From NCBI GenBank assembly GCA_030592625.1, contig JAUVIY010000033.1, positions 1 to 14,208 of the forward strand: a stretch of DNA of 14,208 nt. Reading direction: 5' to 3'. The DNA is from Spirochaeta sp. Lineage in GTDB: Bacteria > Spirochaetota > Spirochaetia > DSM-2461. The notes below the pieces were generated by a model, which did not search any database, was not told the DNA's origin, and saw nothing but the letters and a program-made list of their open reading frames with translations. The translations under genes were made by a program, and so were the position numbers. The stretch's first letter is position 1. Every line of letters begins with the position of its first letter. Positions 1-7,275 of the stretch are shown piece by piece.

Positions 1-1612
1 GCTTATCCAGAACTTCGAGTATCTCTTTACAGGTCCGCTCCGCCCGCTTATGGATTGATTCAGCCTCTTTTGTAAGACGGTCGACATATTCTTCATCCCT
101 GATATCGGCCATATTGATGAGCACGTTCCTGAGTGCACCCCAGATACCGACTTCAAGAGCCCGGGCAGCCACTTCAACATCCGATTTCGAGGCAATATTA
201 CCGTATCCGGCCGCCTGCAGCAGGCTGTCCCAGGCACTGTCGGCGAGTTTCCTGGTGGTCAGCGGTATGTCGATGGCCTTCTTGAGTCCGGCCTGTATCA
301 TTTCAAAGCGTATCTGTTTTTCTTCTTCTGTACTTTTGGGCTGACGGACGGCTTTGATATAGTCATTGAAAGCGTCGGTATCGGCATCGATCATGGGAAT
401 GAGTTGCTGTGTCGCATGATGCAGCGGCGGGATAATCTCCCTCATTTTTACATCTGCATCCTCGAATTTTCGAACCCCATAGGTCAGTTTGGCTACCATG
501 GAACCAAGTCCGGCACCTATTGCGGCGATGGCCGCCGATGCGGAACCTCCGCCGGGAGCGGATGTCCGGGCGGCGACTTCTTCAATGAAACAGCGAACAC
601 TCAGGCCCGCAAGCGGCTCGAATGCTTCCTCTTCCACCTGGTACTCAATAATCTTCTCTTTCGGTATAAAAGGGGCGACTGATGCCAGACCCAGACGTTC
701 GACGACCAGGCGGATTTTCTGATCTTCGTCGAGGATGAACAGTTTTTCCTTTTCGATATAGTACTCAGCCGCTTCAAGGATGGCATCCAGGGGAATGAGA
801 CCTACGATCTCAGATCCCACGACAGCCACGTTCAACTCCCGGGCCTCTCTTTTCGCTTCTTCAAAGAGAATGTGCATGGGTGTTACCCGGTAGTTGGTGA
901 GATTCACCGAAACCTGGGCTACATTATACTCATCCACGAACCAGCCCATGCCCTTAACCTCTTTGAGAAGTCCCGGTGCCTCTTTACCACGACCGGCTTC
1001 ACGGAGATTGAGTGCTATTCGATGTGCCTGATTGGGAGTCGCCAGCAGATTGACATTGTAGGCGATGAGGAAGAACCTGGCCCCGGTAACTGCAGCACCC
1101 CATTCGGGAATGAACTCGGCCGGTCCGTAATCCGGCTTCCAATCATCCCTGACGATCCTGTCCTTTAACGCTTCATATTCCCCCTGGCGTATCTGGGGAA
1201 GTTTTTTTCTGTAACCCCGGGCTGCGGCCTCTTCATACAGATAGAATGGGACGCCCAGTTCATCAGAAGCCCGTTCCGCAAATACTTTTGATATCTCCAC
1301 GCATTCATTCATGGAGACGTTGGCCACCGGGATAAAAGGGCAGACGTCCATAGCCCCCATTCGCGGGTGTTCTCCTGTGTGCATGCGCATGTCGATTCGA
1401 TGTCTGGCAACACGAGCGGCGCTCAGCGCACCCTCGACGATATCTTCAGGTGACCCGACGAACGTATAAACGGTTCGGTTGGTGGATATACCCGGATCTA
1501 CATCCAATAGCGAACATCCCCGGGTTTCGCGAATCGCACGGGCAATGGCTTCGATGACTTCAGCATCCCGTCCTTCAGAGAAATTGGGCACACACTCTAC
1601 GATTTTTCTCAT
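1..1612 (-). CDS. ftcD: Formiminotransferase-cyclodeaminase, bifunctional (3' end cut by window edge)
   Basis: Histidine-degradation enzyme of the cytosol. The N-terminal part moves the formimino group from formiminoglutamate to tetrahydrofolate, and the C-terminal part deaminates the product to 5,10-methenyl-THF. I translated the reverse strand without interruption for 537 residues; the mammalian enzyme is 541 long, so only a few codons and the stop are missing. It opens MRKIVECVPNFSEGRD, the family signature. Residues 1 to about 180 are the FT N-domain, with HTGEHPRMG placing His82 exactly where the porcine catalytic His82 lies. About 181-325 is the FT C-domain. About 335 onward is the cyclodeaminase domain, with SAPGGGSAS near 351 and DADTDAF further on. 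The ATG at 1612-1610 has AGGA about seven bases upstream. Family assignment is near certain. No other hut gene is visible in the window. Confidence 0.96.
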   Translation of the reverse strand, partial: MRKIVECVPNFSEGRDAEVIEAIARAIRETRGCSLLDVDPGISTNRTVYTFVGSPEDIVEGALSAARVARHRIDMRMHTGEHPRMGAMDVCPFIPVANVSMNECVEISKVFAERASDELGVPFYLYEEAAARGYRKKLPQIRQGEYEALKDRIVRDDWKPDYGPAEFIPEWGAAVTGARFFLIAYNVNLLATPNQAHRIALNLREAGRGKEAPGLLKEVKGMGWFVDEYNVAQVSVNLTNYRVTPMHILFEEAKREARELNVAVVGSEIVGLIPLDAILEAAEYYIEKEKLFILDEDQKIRLVVERLGLASVAPFIPKEKIIEYQVEEEAFEPLAGLSVRCFIEEVAARTSAPGGGSASAAIAAIGAGLGSMVAKLTYGVRKFEDADVKMREIIPPLHHATQQLIPMIDADTDAFNDYIKAVRQPKSTEEEKQIRFEMIQAGLKKAIDIPLTTRKLADSAWDSLLQAAGYGNIASKSDVEVAARALEVGIWGALRNVLINMADIRDEEYVDRLTKEAESIHKRAERTCKEILEVLDK

Positions 1613-1862
1613 GTCATTTCCTGCCTGATAGGTGCATTGATAGCTTCTTAACACTCAACCCTCTTTTAACCTTCCAGCAGAACATCCATCACAACACTCA
1701 TTGCATTTCCCTTCTCGGCAATAGGAACATATTGCCTAATAACATTATAGAATAATAGATTATGTTAGGCATGTATCTGAGGTGAAAAAGGACAGCCGGG
1801 TGCCATGTGTATATTCAGAATAATAACTGTCAATACCGGGAATCATGTAAAACAAGGGCGAT
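1613..1862. other. Intergenic leader between the phosphatase gene and ftcD
   Basis: No gene of convincing size is present. Besides the candidate promoter/palindrome, the minus strand carries an 11-codon open frame (1701-1666, MSVVMDVLLEG then TAA) with a good AAGGG ribosome-binding site seven bases upstream. It lies in the presumed ftcD leader. It could be a leader peptide or chance; I see no His-rich run, and no clear terminator/antiterminator fold was found by eye. Confidence 0.4.
1733..1771 (-). promoter_or_regulatory. Candidate promoter and inverted repeat upstream of ftcD
   Basis: On the minus strand a perfect TATAAT lies at 1749-1744, but its -35 region is poor. The -10 sits inside an AT-rich imperfect palindrome whose arms are TGCCTAA (1733-1739) and TTAGGCA (1765-1771). 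Inside the arms, further partial symmetry (ACAT/ATGT) appears with a two-base offset. A weak -35 plus a palindrome over the -10 would suit a regulated promoter. Transcription from here would give a leader of about 125 bases before the ftcD ATG. This is seen in sequence only; no regulator is identified. Confidence 0.4.
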
Positions 1863-2327
1863 TTACTCATTCACACACAGAGAGGGTGTTATATACCACT
1901 CGATCCGGTATCCACCGGGACAGGTCCCCAAACATAGTATCCCGGCATTGACGATACCGGCGATATTGGCCCGTTCGTCTCCGGTTGTGAGCAGCGATGC
2001 AAGCTTCCCAAGGTGGGGCAGGTGACCTACATAGAGAGCATCCCTGTTCTTCCCCTCAATGACACTGGCGAAAGCCGCAACATCATCATTCGGAGCCATC
2101 CCGGACTGCACCTCGATATGGCCGTTCGTCAGTTTATCCGCCAGTATCCGGGCCGTCTGGGCGGCTCTCGTTTTGCCGCTGTGATAGATCCTCGGGACGC
2201 TCACTCCAGCCCTTGCCAGACAGTTCGCAACCGCCTCAACCTCGCTCCTTCCCTCTACCGAGAGAGACCTATCGGGATCAACCTCTTTCGATAGAGCCTT
2301 ACCGTGTTGGACCAGGTAGAGGATCAT
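1863..2327 (-). CDS. sixA: SixA-like histidine phosphatase (histidine phosphatase superfamily)
   Basis: A small phosphohistidine phosphatase-type protein of 154 residues, cytosolic, with no signal or membrane segment. From the chosen start it reads MILYLVQHGKA. His8 is the expected phospho-accepting nucleophile of the RHG-type motif, with Gln where many members have Arg. GKTRAAQTA near residue 50 supplies the conserved Arg, and the VGHLPHLGKLASLL stretch near residue 100 supplies the second catalytic His, as in E. coli SixA. A longer reading begins at an ATG at 2354. I prefer the ATG at 2327 because the family begins right at the beta strand before the QHG motif and AAGGAG lies ten bases upstream. 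SixA in E. coli acts on the phosphotransferase-system arm of a phosphotransfer protein; the target here is unknown and the neighbours do not indicate one. Confidence 0.85.
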   Translation of the reverse strand: MILYLVQHGKALSKEVDPDRSLSVEGRSEVEAVANCLARAGVSVPRIYHSGKTRAAQTARILADKLTNGHIEVQSGMAPNDDVAAFASVIEGKNRDALYVGHLPHLGKLASLLTTGDERANIAGIVNAGILCLGTCPGGYRIEWYITPSLCVNE

Positions 2328-2394
2328 TGCCTTCCAACTCCTTCTCCAAGGCATGCGATGCCAGGATGACGCAGGTGGTTCAGCTTAATACATC

Positions 2395-2432
2395 CGGGAT
2401 TGAATATGGATAACTTTCTGCATTCAATCCCG
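2395..2432. repeat. Perfect 11-bp inverted repeat just after the toxin gene
   Basis: CGGGATTGAAT (2395-2405) and ATTCAATCCCG (2422-2432) are exact inverted copies separated by 16 bases. It lies four bases beyond the doc stop codon. No T-run follows on either strand, so it is not a textbook intrinsic terminator. It may be an mRNA 3'-end stem, a processing or stabilising stem for the toxin-antitoxin message, or a protein-binding site. Confidence 0.6.
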
Positions 2433-2436
2433 AATA

Positions 2437-2829
2437 TCAGATGCCGACGTGCTGCCGAAAGAACTCAGTCAGATATTTCTTATCCACAGTTCCATTGGCC
2501 ACGCCCATAGTGATTTCATATAGTTCATCATTGGTGGCGTTGAGCTGCCTCTCGTTGAGTAGCAGGAAGAATTCAGCGGCAGCCAGAGCTGTTCGTTTGT
2601 TGCCGTCGATGAAAGCGTGATTGCAGCACAAATGATAGAGGTAAGCTGCCGCTTGTTCGGCGAGATTGTTGTGAAGTAAGGCTCCGCTGAACCTTTGCTT
2701 TGGCATGGCTGCGGCAGCCTCGAGTAATCCATTATCTCGAATCCCGGCACCGCCGCCAAACTCCTCAATCAGCTTTTGATGAATACTCAGAACGATATCT
2801 ACAGTTAGAAAAGTTGTCTCGACATTCAC
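2437..2829 (-). CDS. doc: Death-on-curing (Doc/Fic family) toxin
   Basis: A 130-residue Fic-fold toxin. Doc of phage P1 is a kinase that inactivates EF-Tu by phosphorylation; the same activity is likely here but inferred. The diagnostic Fic/Doc motif HAFIDGNKRT lies at residues 71-80, with the catalytic His71 and the GNKR phosphate/nucleotide-site residues all present. The N-terminal part (IHQKLIEEFGG...IRDNGLLEAA) is the usual Doc opening that leads into the Fic core. The length matches P1 Doc (126). The start is GTG at 2829-2827, overlapping the antitoxin stop in GTGA, which implies translational coupling. No nearby in-frame ATG exists. All key residues are intact, so the toxin is probably functional. 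Confidence 0.92.
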   Translation of the reverse strand: MNVETTFLTVDIVLSIHQKLIEEFGGGAGIRDNGLLEAAAAMPKQRFSGALLHNNLAEQAAAYLYHLCCNHAFIDGNKRTALAAAEFFLLLNERQLNATNDELYEITMGVANGTVDKKYLTEFFRQHVGI

Positions 2830-3056
2830 TGCGCCAGTTTTTCCAATACGCTGCGACGAGTTCTGATAATCTTGTTCAGCAGTTCCTCAGTACGAGCCTT
2901 GGTTATAGTTCCTGGAGAGACAGGGGAAATAATGATGTTTCCATGATCGATGGTAATCTCCACAGTTGCGTCTTCTTCAAGGCCGACAAGTTCCAGAAGC
3001 GGCTTATCCAGTAAGAGAGCGTTGCTGTTGCCGACCTTTCTCAGTTGTTTGATCAC
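2826..3056 (-). CDS. AbrB/MazE-fold antitoxin of the Doc toxin
   Basis: A 76-residue DNA-binding antitoxin. Residues 1 to about 46 (MIKQLRKVGNSNALLLDKPLL and the IDHGNIIISP strand) form the swapped-hairpin SpoVT/AbrB domain, which binds the operator as a dimer. The charged tail, about 50-76 (TKARTEELLNKIIRTRRS), is the likely toxin-neutralising segment. The start is GTG at 3056-3054, with a strong GGGAGG ribosome site six bases before it. Both cistrons therefore begin with GTG. P1 Doc is paired with Phd; an AbrB-type partner is a known alternative combination. It probably represses its own promoter, perhaps more strongly when bound to the toxin. Confidence 0.88.
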   Translation of the reverse strand: MIKQLRKVGNSNALLLDKPLLELVGLEEDATVEITIDHGNIIISPVSPGTITKARTEELLNKIIRTRRSVLEKLAQ

Positions 3057-3082
3057 CTCTGTCCTCCCTTGCCCGTTATAAC

Positions 3083-3113
3083 AATATTATGCCCAATATC
3101 AGATCATTGTCAA
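3083..3113 (-). promoter_or_regulatory. Promoter and possible operator of the toxin-antitoxin pair
   Basis: On the minus strand a consensus -35 TTGACA lies at 3113-3108 and a -10 at 3089-3084 (TAATAT, spacer 18; ATAATA one base further upstream gives 17). The small palindrome ATATT-N6-AATAT (3084-3088/3095-3099) overlaps the -10 and spacer, a suitable place for autorepression by the AbrB-fold antitoxin. The operator role is inferred. Confidence 0.6.
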
Positions 3114-3133
3114 TCTATGCCAGAAAATAACAA

Positions 3134-3176
3134 TTGACAGTTCACAAGACTTGGTGTAGACTTTTAGACATCTAGA
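3134..3176 (+). promoter_or_regulatory. Promoter and GntR/HutC-type operator of the sugar operon
   Basis: A consensus -35 TTGACA (3134-3139) is followed, after a 17-base spacer, by TAGACT (3157-3162) as -10. Overlapping the -10 is TTGGTGTAGACTTT (3151-3164). Its left half matches the TGGTNTAGACCA operator pattern known for HutC-subfamily regulators such as NagR/DasR. A second TAGAC (3165-3169) and the palindrome TCTAGA (3171-3176) follow at once. Because the first gene encodes a GntR/UTRA protein, autorepression relieved by a phosphorylated or imported ligand is the natural reading. Confidence 0.65.
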
Positions 3177-3204
3177 AGAGTATATATCTATATGAGACAC
3201 CGCA

Positions 3205-4005
3205 ATGGCAAAACAATTAAGATATCTTGAGATAGCTCAGACCCTGAAGTCGAAGATCAAGCAGGGAGTCTTTCCCCAGGGTCAGAGCCTTCCGAGCCAG
3301 AAAGAGCTTTCCAATATCTTCAATACTTCCGTTATGACGATACGTGGAGCTCTGGCCGTTCTTGAAGAGGAAGGAATTCTGACCATTGTTCATGGTGTTG
3401 GAACATTCGTTGCGGCCCCGGGAATTCATACTGATTCGATCAGCCTCCAGGGTTTCCAGAATGAAATGGACCAGCAGAAGATGTGCATTGTCAATCGCAT
3501 TCTTGATGTTGAACATGATATCGAAAGTACGAACATTAGACGCCTGTTCAAGGATGACAATGCGGCTTTCAGCTGTCTGACACGATTGCGAACTATCGAA
3601 GAGGTGCCGGTCATCCTTCAGAGATCCTATGTCCATCAAAAATTCCGCGATGTCCTGGTGGAATATGCTGCGGAGAAATCTCTCTATCAGTTCTTTTCCC
3701 GGAAGACCGGAATTATGGTGACTCAAGGTAGGGAAATCATGATGCCGGTGGTCCTGAAGGATGATGAACTTAAGCAGCTGTCTCTTTCCGGGCCCTGTAC
3801 GGCCTTCCTGTCGAAGCGAATCAGCATCAGCCTCGATGACGAGGTTGTCCTCTACGACGAAGCCTACTTACCGGGTCCATATGTGATTATGGCGTCGCGT
3901 AAACACGGGAAGAATAACATGTTTAAATACATCATCAACAAATCAGGAACCTTGGACTCCTCAGAAAGTTTCAATGATCCGGAGCTGTGGGAGGACCTTA
4001 TCTAG
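3205..4005 (+). CDS. GntR-family (HutC/UTRA) transcriptional regulator
   Basis: A 266-residue repressor, probably of its own operon. Residues about 4-75 are the GntR winged helix: YLEIAQTLKSKIKQG, then LPSQKELSNIF, the recognition helix in TSVMTIRGALAVLEEEG, and the wing ending GVGTFVA. About 95-245 is a UTRA effector domain, seen in CLTRLRTIEEVPVILQRSYV and the LSKRISISLDDEVVLYDEAYLPG region. UTRA domains of this subfamily usually bind sugar phosphates or small catabolic intermediates, which fits a kinase-containing operon. ATG 3205 has only a weak ribosome-binding site (GAGA). It is the first gene of a six-gene operon, and its stop is one base from the next ATG. Rbs-type operons more often use LacI or DeoR regulators, so a GntR/UTRA protein is a slight departure. 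The ligand is not predictable. Confidence 0.9.
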   Translation: MAKQLRYLEIAQTLKSKIKQGVFPQGQSLPSQKELSNIFNTSVMTIRGALAVLEEEGILTIVHGVGTFVAAPGIHTDSISLQGFQNEMDQQKMCIVNRILDVEHDIESTNIRRLFKDDNAAFSCLTRLRTIEEVPVILQRSYVHQKFRDVLVEYAAEKSLYQFFSRKTGIMVTQGREIMMPVVLKDDELKQLSLSGPCTAFLSKRISISLDDEVVLYDEAYLPGPYVIMASRKHGKNNMFKYIINKSGTLDSSESFNDPELWEDLI

Positions 4006-4006
4006 C

Positions 4007-5503
4007 ATGGTTGTGAAAGAGGTACTGAGTATCCGGGGATTGAAGAAGAGCTATCCCGGCGTCATGGCTCTCAAGGGAGTTAATCTCGCCTTCAAAGCCG
4101 GGGAGATTCACGGACTGATCGGTGAAAACGGTGCGGGAAAGTCAACCCTGATCAAGATATTGGCAGGGATCGTCAAACCCGACGACGGCGAGGTTACAAT
4201 ACTCGGTAAATCTGTACAGATCAGAAACAGCAAAGATTCCTCCCGGAACAGGCTGTGTTTCATCCATCAGGAACTCAACCTGGTGACCTACTTCAACGCC
4301 GCCGAGAATATCTTTCTGGGACATTCCTATCCGAGACGACTCAGGTTTTTTGTGGATTGGAAACGGCTAAAGGCGAAAACCAAAGAAATTACAGATGCAT
4401 TGCAGGTCCGGATTCCCCTGGATACACCCGTCAGCTACTTGTCGGCAGTAGACCGGGCAATGGTCGCCATTGCTCGAGCCTTCGCTGTGTCGGGGGATAT
4501 CTATTTTATGGATGAACCTGCAACGGCATTGACCGACATAGAGAAAGAGAAACTCTTTCGGGTTATTAAGACATTAAAGAGTCAGGGCAAGACAGTCGTC
4601 TATGTTTCGCACAACCTGGACGATATCCTTGATATCACGGACAGGATTACCGTCATGAGGGACGGAACCGTCGTCGAATGTCGGGAGACCTTGGAAACGA
4701 CCAAAGACGATCTCATTCGCAGCATGATCGGCAAGAGCCTCGAATCGGCATTCCCCTCCCGGGAGGGCAAGGCGGGAGCTGTTGTCTTTAAAGCCGGGGA
4801 TATCCACAACGAGTCAATTGACGGTCTGAGTTTTGATGTACGAGCCGGCGAGATCCTCGGTATTGGGGGACTGGTAGGTGCAGGCCGGACAGAATTGCTC
4901 GAGACGATTTTCGGGGCCCGGGGTAAAGACTCCGGTACCTTCACCCTCAACGGCGTGCCCTTCCGTCCGTCGTCTCCCCGGAGCGCCATCGAACAGGGTG
5001 TCGTCCTCGTTCCCGAAGAGAGACGGAAACAGGGCCTTGTCCTGAGCCGTTCAATCTATGAGAACATCTCGATGATGTCCCTGGGTGACATTTCGAACTT
5101 CGGATTCCTTAACCACCGAGTGATCAGGAACCGCTCGGAAGAGGCCGGGGAAAAGGTGCGTCTGAAATGTTCCAGCTATTCCAATCATGTCGGGACGCTT
5201 TCCGGCGGGAATCAGCAAAAAGTCGTGTTCGCCAAAACTGTCCTTCAGGAGCCAAAGCTCCTGTTGCTGGACGAACCGTCAAAAGGCGTGGATGTCGGGG
5301 CTCGGTTCGAGATCTACTCAATCATCAGAGACCTTGCGTCAAGAGGAACTGCCGTTATTATCGTCAGTTCCGATTTCAATGAGGTTCTCGGATTGACTGA
5401 CAGGATTCTCTTTATCAAGGAAGGGAGGATGGTCTCTTTAAAGGATAATATCGATATGAACCAGGAAAAGTACTTGAACTGCTGCTATGGGAGAGACTCG
5501 TAA
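4007..5503 (+). CDS. Sugar ABC importer, tandem ATPase (RbsA/XylG/MglA family)
   Basis: A 498-residue cytosolic ATPase with two fused nucleotide-binding domains that powers the permease encoded next. Domain 1: Walker A GENGAGKST at 39-47, Q-loop FIHQEL, a degenerate signature (LSAVDRAMVAIARA, 145-158), Walker B YFMDEP and switch VSHNLDD. Domain 2: a degenerate Walker A (GLVGAGRTE, 288-296), a full signature LSGGNQQK (398-405) and Walker B LLLLDEP. One divergent P-loop and one divergent signature are normal for this family. A frame extension to 3974 inside the regulator gene exists. I chose ATG 4007 because family members begin just before this strand, and GGGAGG lies about 12 bases upstream. 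The stop overlaps the permease start in TAATG. CUT2-type substrates are monosaccharides such as ribose or xylose, or AI-2. Confidence 0.94.
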   Translation: MVVKEVLSIRGLKKSYPGVMALKGVNLAFKAGEIHGLIGENGAGKSTLIKILAGIVKPDDGEVTILGKSVQIRNSKDSSRNRLCFIHQELNLVTYFNAAENIFLGHSYPRRLRFFVDWKRLKAKTKEITDALQVRIPLDTPVSYLSAVDRAMVAIARAFAVSGDIYFMDEPATALTDIEKEKLFRVIKTLKSQGKTVVYVSHNLDDILDITDRITVMRDGTVVECRETLETTKDDLIRSMIGKSLESAFPSREGKAGAVVFKAGDIHNESIDGLSFDVRAGEILGIGGLVGAGRTELLETIFGARGKDSGTFTLNGVPFRPSSPRSAIEQGVVLVPEERRKQGLVLSRSIYENISMMSLGDISNFGFLNHRVIRNRSEEAGEKVRLKCSSYSNHVGTLSGGNQQKVVFAKTVLQEPKLLLLDEPSKGVDVGARFEIYSIIRDLASRGTAVIIVSSDFNEVLGLTDRILFIKEGRMVSLKDNIDMNQEKYLNCCYGRDS

Positions 5504-6471
5504 TGAAAGAACTTGTATCGCAGGCCACCACGGGCCATTTGACTATACGGATCGTTCGGACCTGGGGAACCTTCATGGGATTCCTCCTTCTCCTCATTGT
5601 CTTTTCCGCTATCCGCCCGGACGTTTTTCCTTCCGGAAGGAACTTGAAGAACATCATCGAACAAGTGGCGACACTGGCGATCGTGGCTACGGGAGTGACT
5701 GCCGTCATGGTTACCGGTGATTTCGACCTTTCTGTCGGGTCTATTGCTTCGTTGGTCGGTATTGTCGCGGCATTACTGATGAAAGCTGGTCACGGCACCT
5801 TTATCAGCGTCATCATTGCCATGATCCTCGGGACTTCTGCAGGACTGATCAACGGGCTGCTGATTGCTTATGGCGGATTATCAGCCTTTGTCGGGACTCT
5901 CGCGACGATGACAGCCTATGGGGGTGTCGCTCTTATCGCATCCAATGGGACCACCATCTTCGGCCTTCCGGAGAACTTCCGATTCCTCGGTCAGGAGTCT
6001 GTTGCATTCATTCCGGTCTCCGTGGTAATCATGATCCTGAGCCTCGGCGTTGTCTATGCGCTCCTCGAACAGACAACCTATGGTCGACGCTTATACGCTA
6101 TTGGCGGGAATGAGGAAGCTTCCTACCTTTCGGGAATCCGCACCAAGCAGGTGAGGTTCCTCTCATTTGGAATATCCGGATTCTTCGCCTCCCTTGGGGG
6201 CATAGTTTTAACGAGTCGTCTCCACTCCGCTCATCCACAAGCCGGTTCACCATTTATGCTCAACGCCGCCGCTGCCGTCTTTCTCGGCATGACGGCGTTC
6301 AGGGAAGGGGAAGCGAACATCCTGGGCACCTTACTCGGGGTTCTGATAATCGGTGTGATGGGCAACGGTCTGAATATCCTGGGAATCAACTCCTATGTTC
6401 AATCGATTCTTACGGGTATCATCATTATTCTGGCGGTGCTTCTCTCTTCCGTTGCGAAAAAGAGAGCCTGA
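5503..6471 (+). CDS. Sugar ABC importer permease (RbsC family)
   Basis: A 322-residue integral inner-membrane permease with roughly eight to ten hydrophobic segments, the first near residues 20-40. Family motifs are clear: TGDFDLSVGSIASL (about 71-84), GLINGLLIAYGGLSAFVGTL, GRRLYAIGGNEEASYLSGI and the C-terminal NGLNILGINSYVQSILTG. Only one permease gene is present, so it should work as a homodimer, as RbsC does, unlike the LsrC/LsrD pair. Where many relatives read GGTS..GG.G near the penultimate segments, this one reads GMTAFREGE, a local divergence that may affect coupling or substrate path. Its ATG shares one base with the ATPase stop (TAATG). Its stop abuts the next ATG with no gap. The solute cannot be named. 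Confidence 0.94.
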   Translation: MKELVSQATTGHLTIRIVRTWGTFMGFLLLLIVFSAIRPDVFPSGRNLKNIIEQVATLAIVATGVTAVMVTGDFDLSVGSIASLVGIVAALLMKAGHGTFISVIIAMILGTSAGLINGLLIAYGGLSAFVGTLATMTAYGGVALIASNGTTIFGLPENFRFLGQESVAFIPVSVVIMILSLGVVYALLEQTTYGRRLYAIGGNEEASYLSGIRTKQVRFLSFGISGFFASLGGIVLTSRLHSAHPQAGSPFMLNAAAAVFLGMTAFREGEANILGTLLGVLIIGVMGNGLNILGINSYVQSILTGIIIILAVLLSSVAKKRA

Positions 6472-7275
6472 ATGAAAGAGGCACTAAACGGATTCAAGGA
6501 TGCGACCGGGCAGGCTTCTCTTATCGGATACATGCCGGCTCTCTACCCTGATACCAACCGGTACCATCAGATCCTTGGAATCGGAGCCGAAGAGGGGCTC
6601 AGATTTATGGAAATCGGTCTCCCGTGCAGGGACCCTCACCTCGACGGGGCAGTTATACGGGAGGCTCTGAAAGCGGTCGAAACCCGTAAACCCGATTTCC
6701 CCGGCCTTATTCAGGCTGCCGGCCGTTCGATAGAAGAATCCGGTCTGATGGGCATCGCTATGGTCTATAATGAACGTCTCGAGGAATGCGGTATCGATGT
6801 TTTTGTCGATCAATGCCTGAAAGCGGGCATCCATGCCGTTCTGGTGCCCAATATCACCGATAGAAACAGGTTATTGCTTTATGAACAAACAACAGGGACT
6901 GGAATCGAAACAGTCAGTTTTCTCAGCTTCAATCTTGATGAGAAGCAAATCGAAAGCATCCTGGCCCAGACAACGGGTTTCCTGTACATGCAATCCATCA
7001 AGGGGAGTACAGGCGGTCAGTTTGTTCCAGGCGAAGAAAGCCGGAAAAGGCTTGGCAGGATCAAGGATATGGCGTTTGAATACCGTCTGCCGGTGGCCCT
7101 TGGTTTTGGTATCAACACACCGACTGATGCAGCAAACGCCGCAGCGATTGGAGCCGACGCCGTAATTATCGGTACAGCCTTCGTCAAGGCTGTGCAGAGC
7201 GGTGGGGAGGCATTTCGCCGATATCTCAAGGGATTCTCGGCATTCCTCAGGAAGGAAGCTCTATGCAAACTGTAA
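6472..7275 (+). CDS. Stand-alone tryptophan synthase alpha (TrpA)-like TIM-barrel protein, probable phosphosugar lyase
   Basis: A 267-residue cytosolic (beta/alpha)8 protein clearly related to TrpA (268 residues in E. coli). MEIGLPCRDPHLDG matches TrpA ELGIPFSDPLADG, so the acid-base residues Glu49 and Asp60 are kept as Glu47 and Asp58 at the same spacing. Tyr102 and Tyr175 equivalents are Tyr99 and Tyr172. Thr183 and Gly184 are kept in GSTGG, and the phosphate site is kept as GFGIN (211-215) and IGTAFVK (233-239). Changed: the loop-6 Arg179 position is Ile, and positions facing TrpB (Asn104, Asn108, Phe54) are Glu, Glu and Cys. No trpB is in the window, and the gene is wedged between permease and kinase, overlapping the latter by 13 bases. 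I infer retro-aldol cleavage of a phosphorylated sugar rather than tryptophan synthesis. The substrate is unknown. Confidence 0.85.
   Translation: MKEALNGFKDATGQASLIGYMPALYPDTNRYHQILGIGAEEGLRFMEIGLPCRDPHLDGAVIREALKAVETRKPDFPGLIQAAGRSIEESGLMGIAMVYNERLEECGIDVFVDQCLKAGIHAVLVPNITDRNRLLLYEQTTGTGIETVSFLSFNLDEKQIESILAQTTGFLYMQSIKGSTGGQFVPGEESRKRLGRIKDMAFEYRLPVALGFGINTPTDAANAAAIGADAVIIGTAFVKAVQSGGEAFRRYLKGFSAFLRKEALCKL

Noticed and set aside
872..1168. 98-codon plus-strand frame within ftcD
   Set aside because: Antisense shadow; the reverse strand reads an uninterrupted FTCD of 537 residues.
1733..1771. CRISPR or short tandem repeat array
   Set aside because: Only one palindrome is present. No repeated units with spacers were found anywhere in the window.
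3974..4006. Upstream start extending the ATPase into the regulator gene
   Set aside because: The eleven extra residues do not resemble the family N-terminus. ATG 4007 places the first strand correctly.
6472..7275. True tryptophan synthase alpha subunit (trpA) for amino-acid biosynthesis
   Set aside because: No trpB or other trp gene is nearby, several TrpB-contact positions differ, and the gene is embedded in a sugar-uptake operon.
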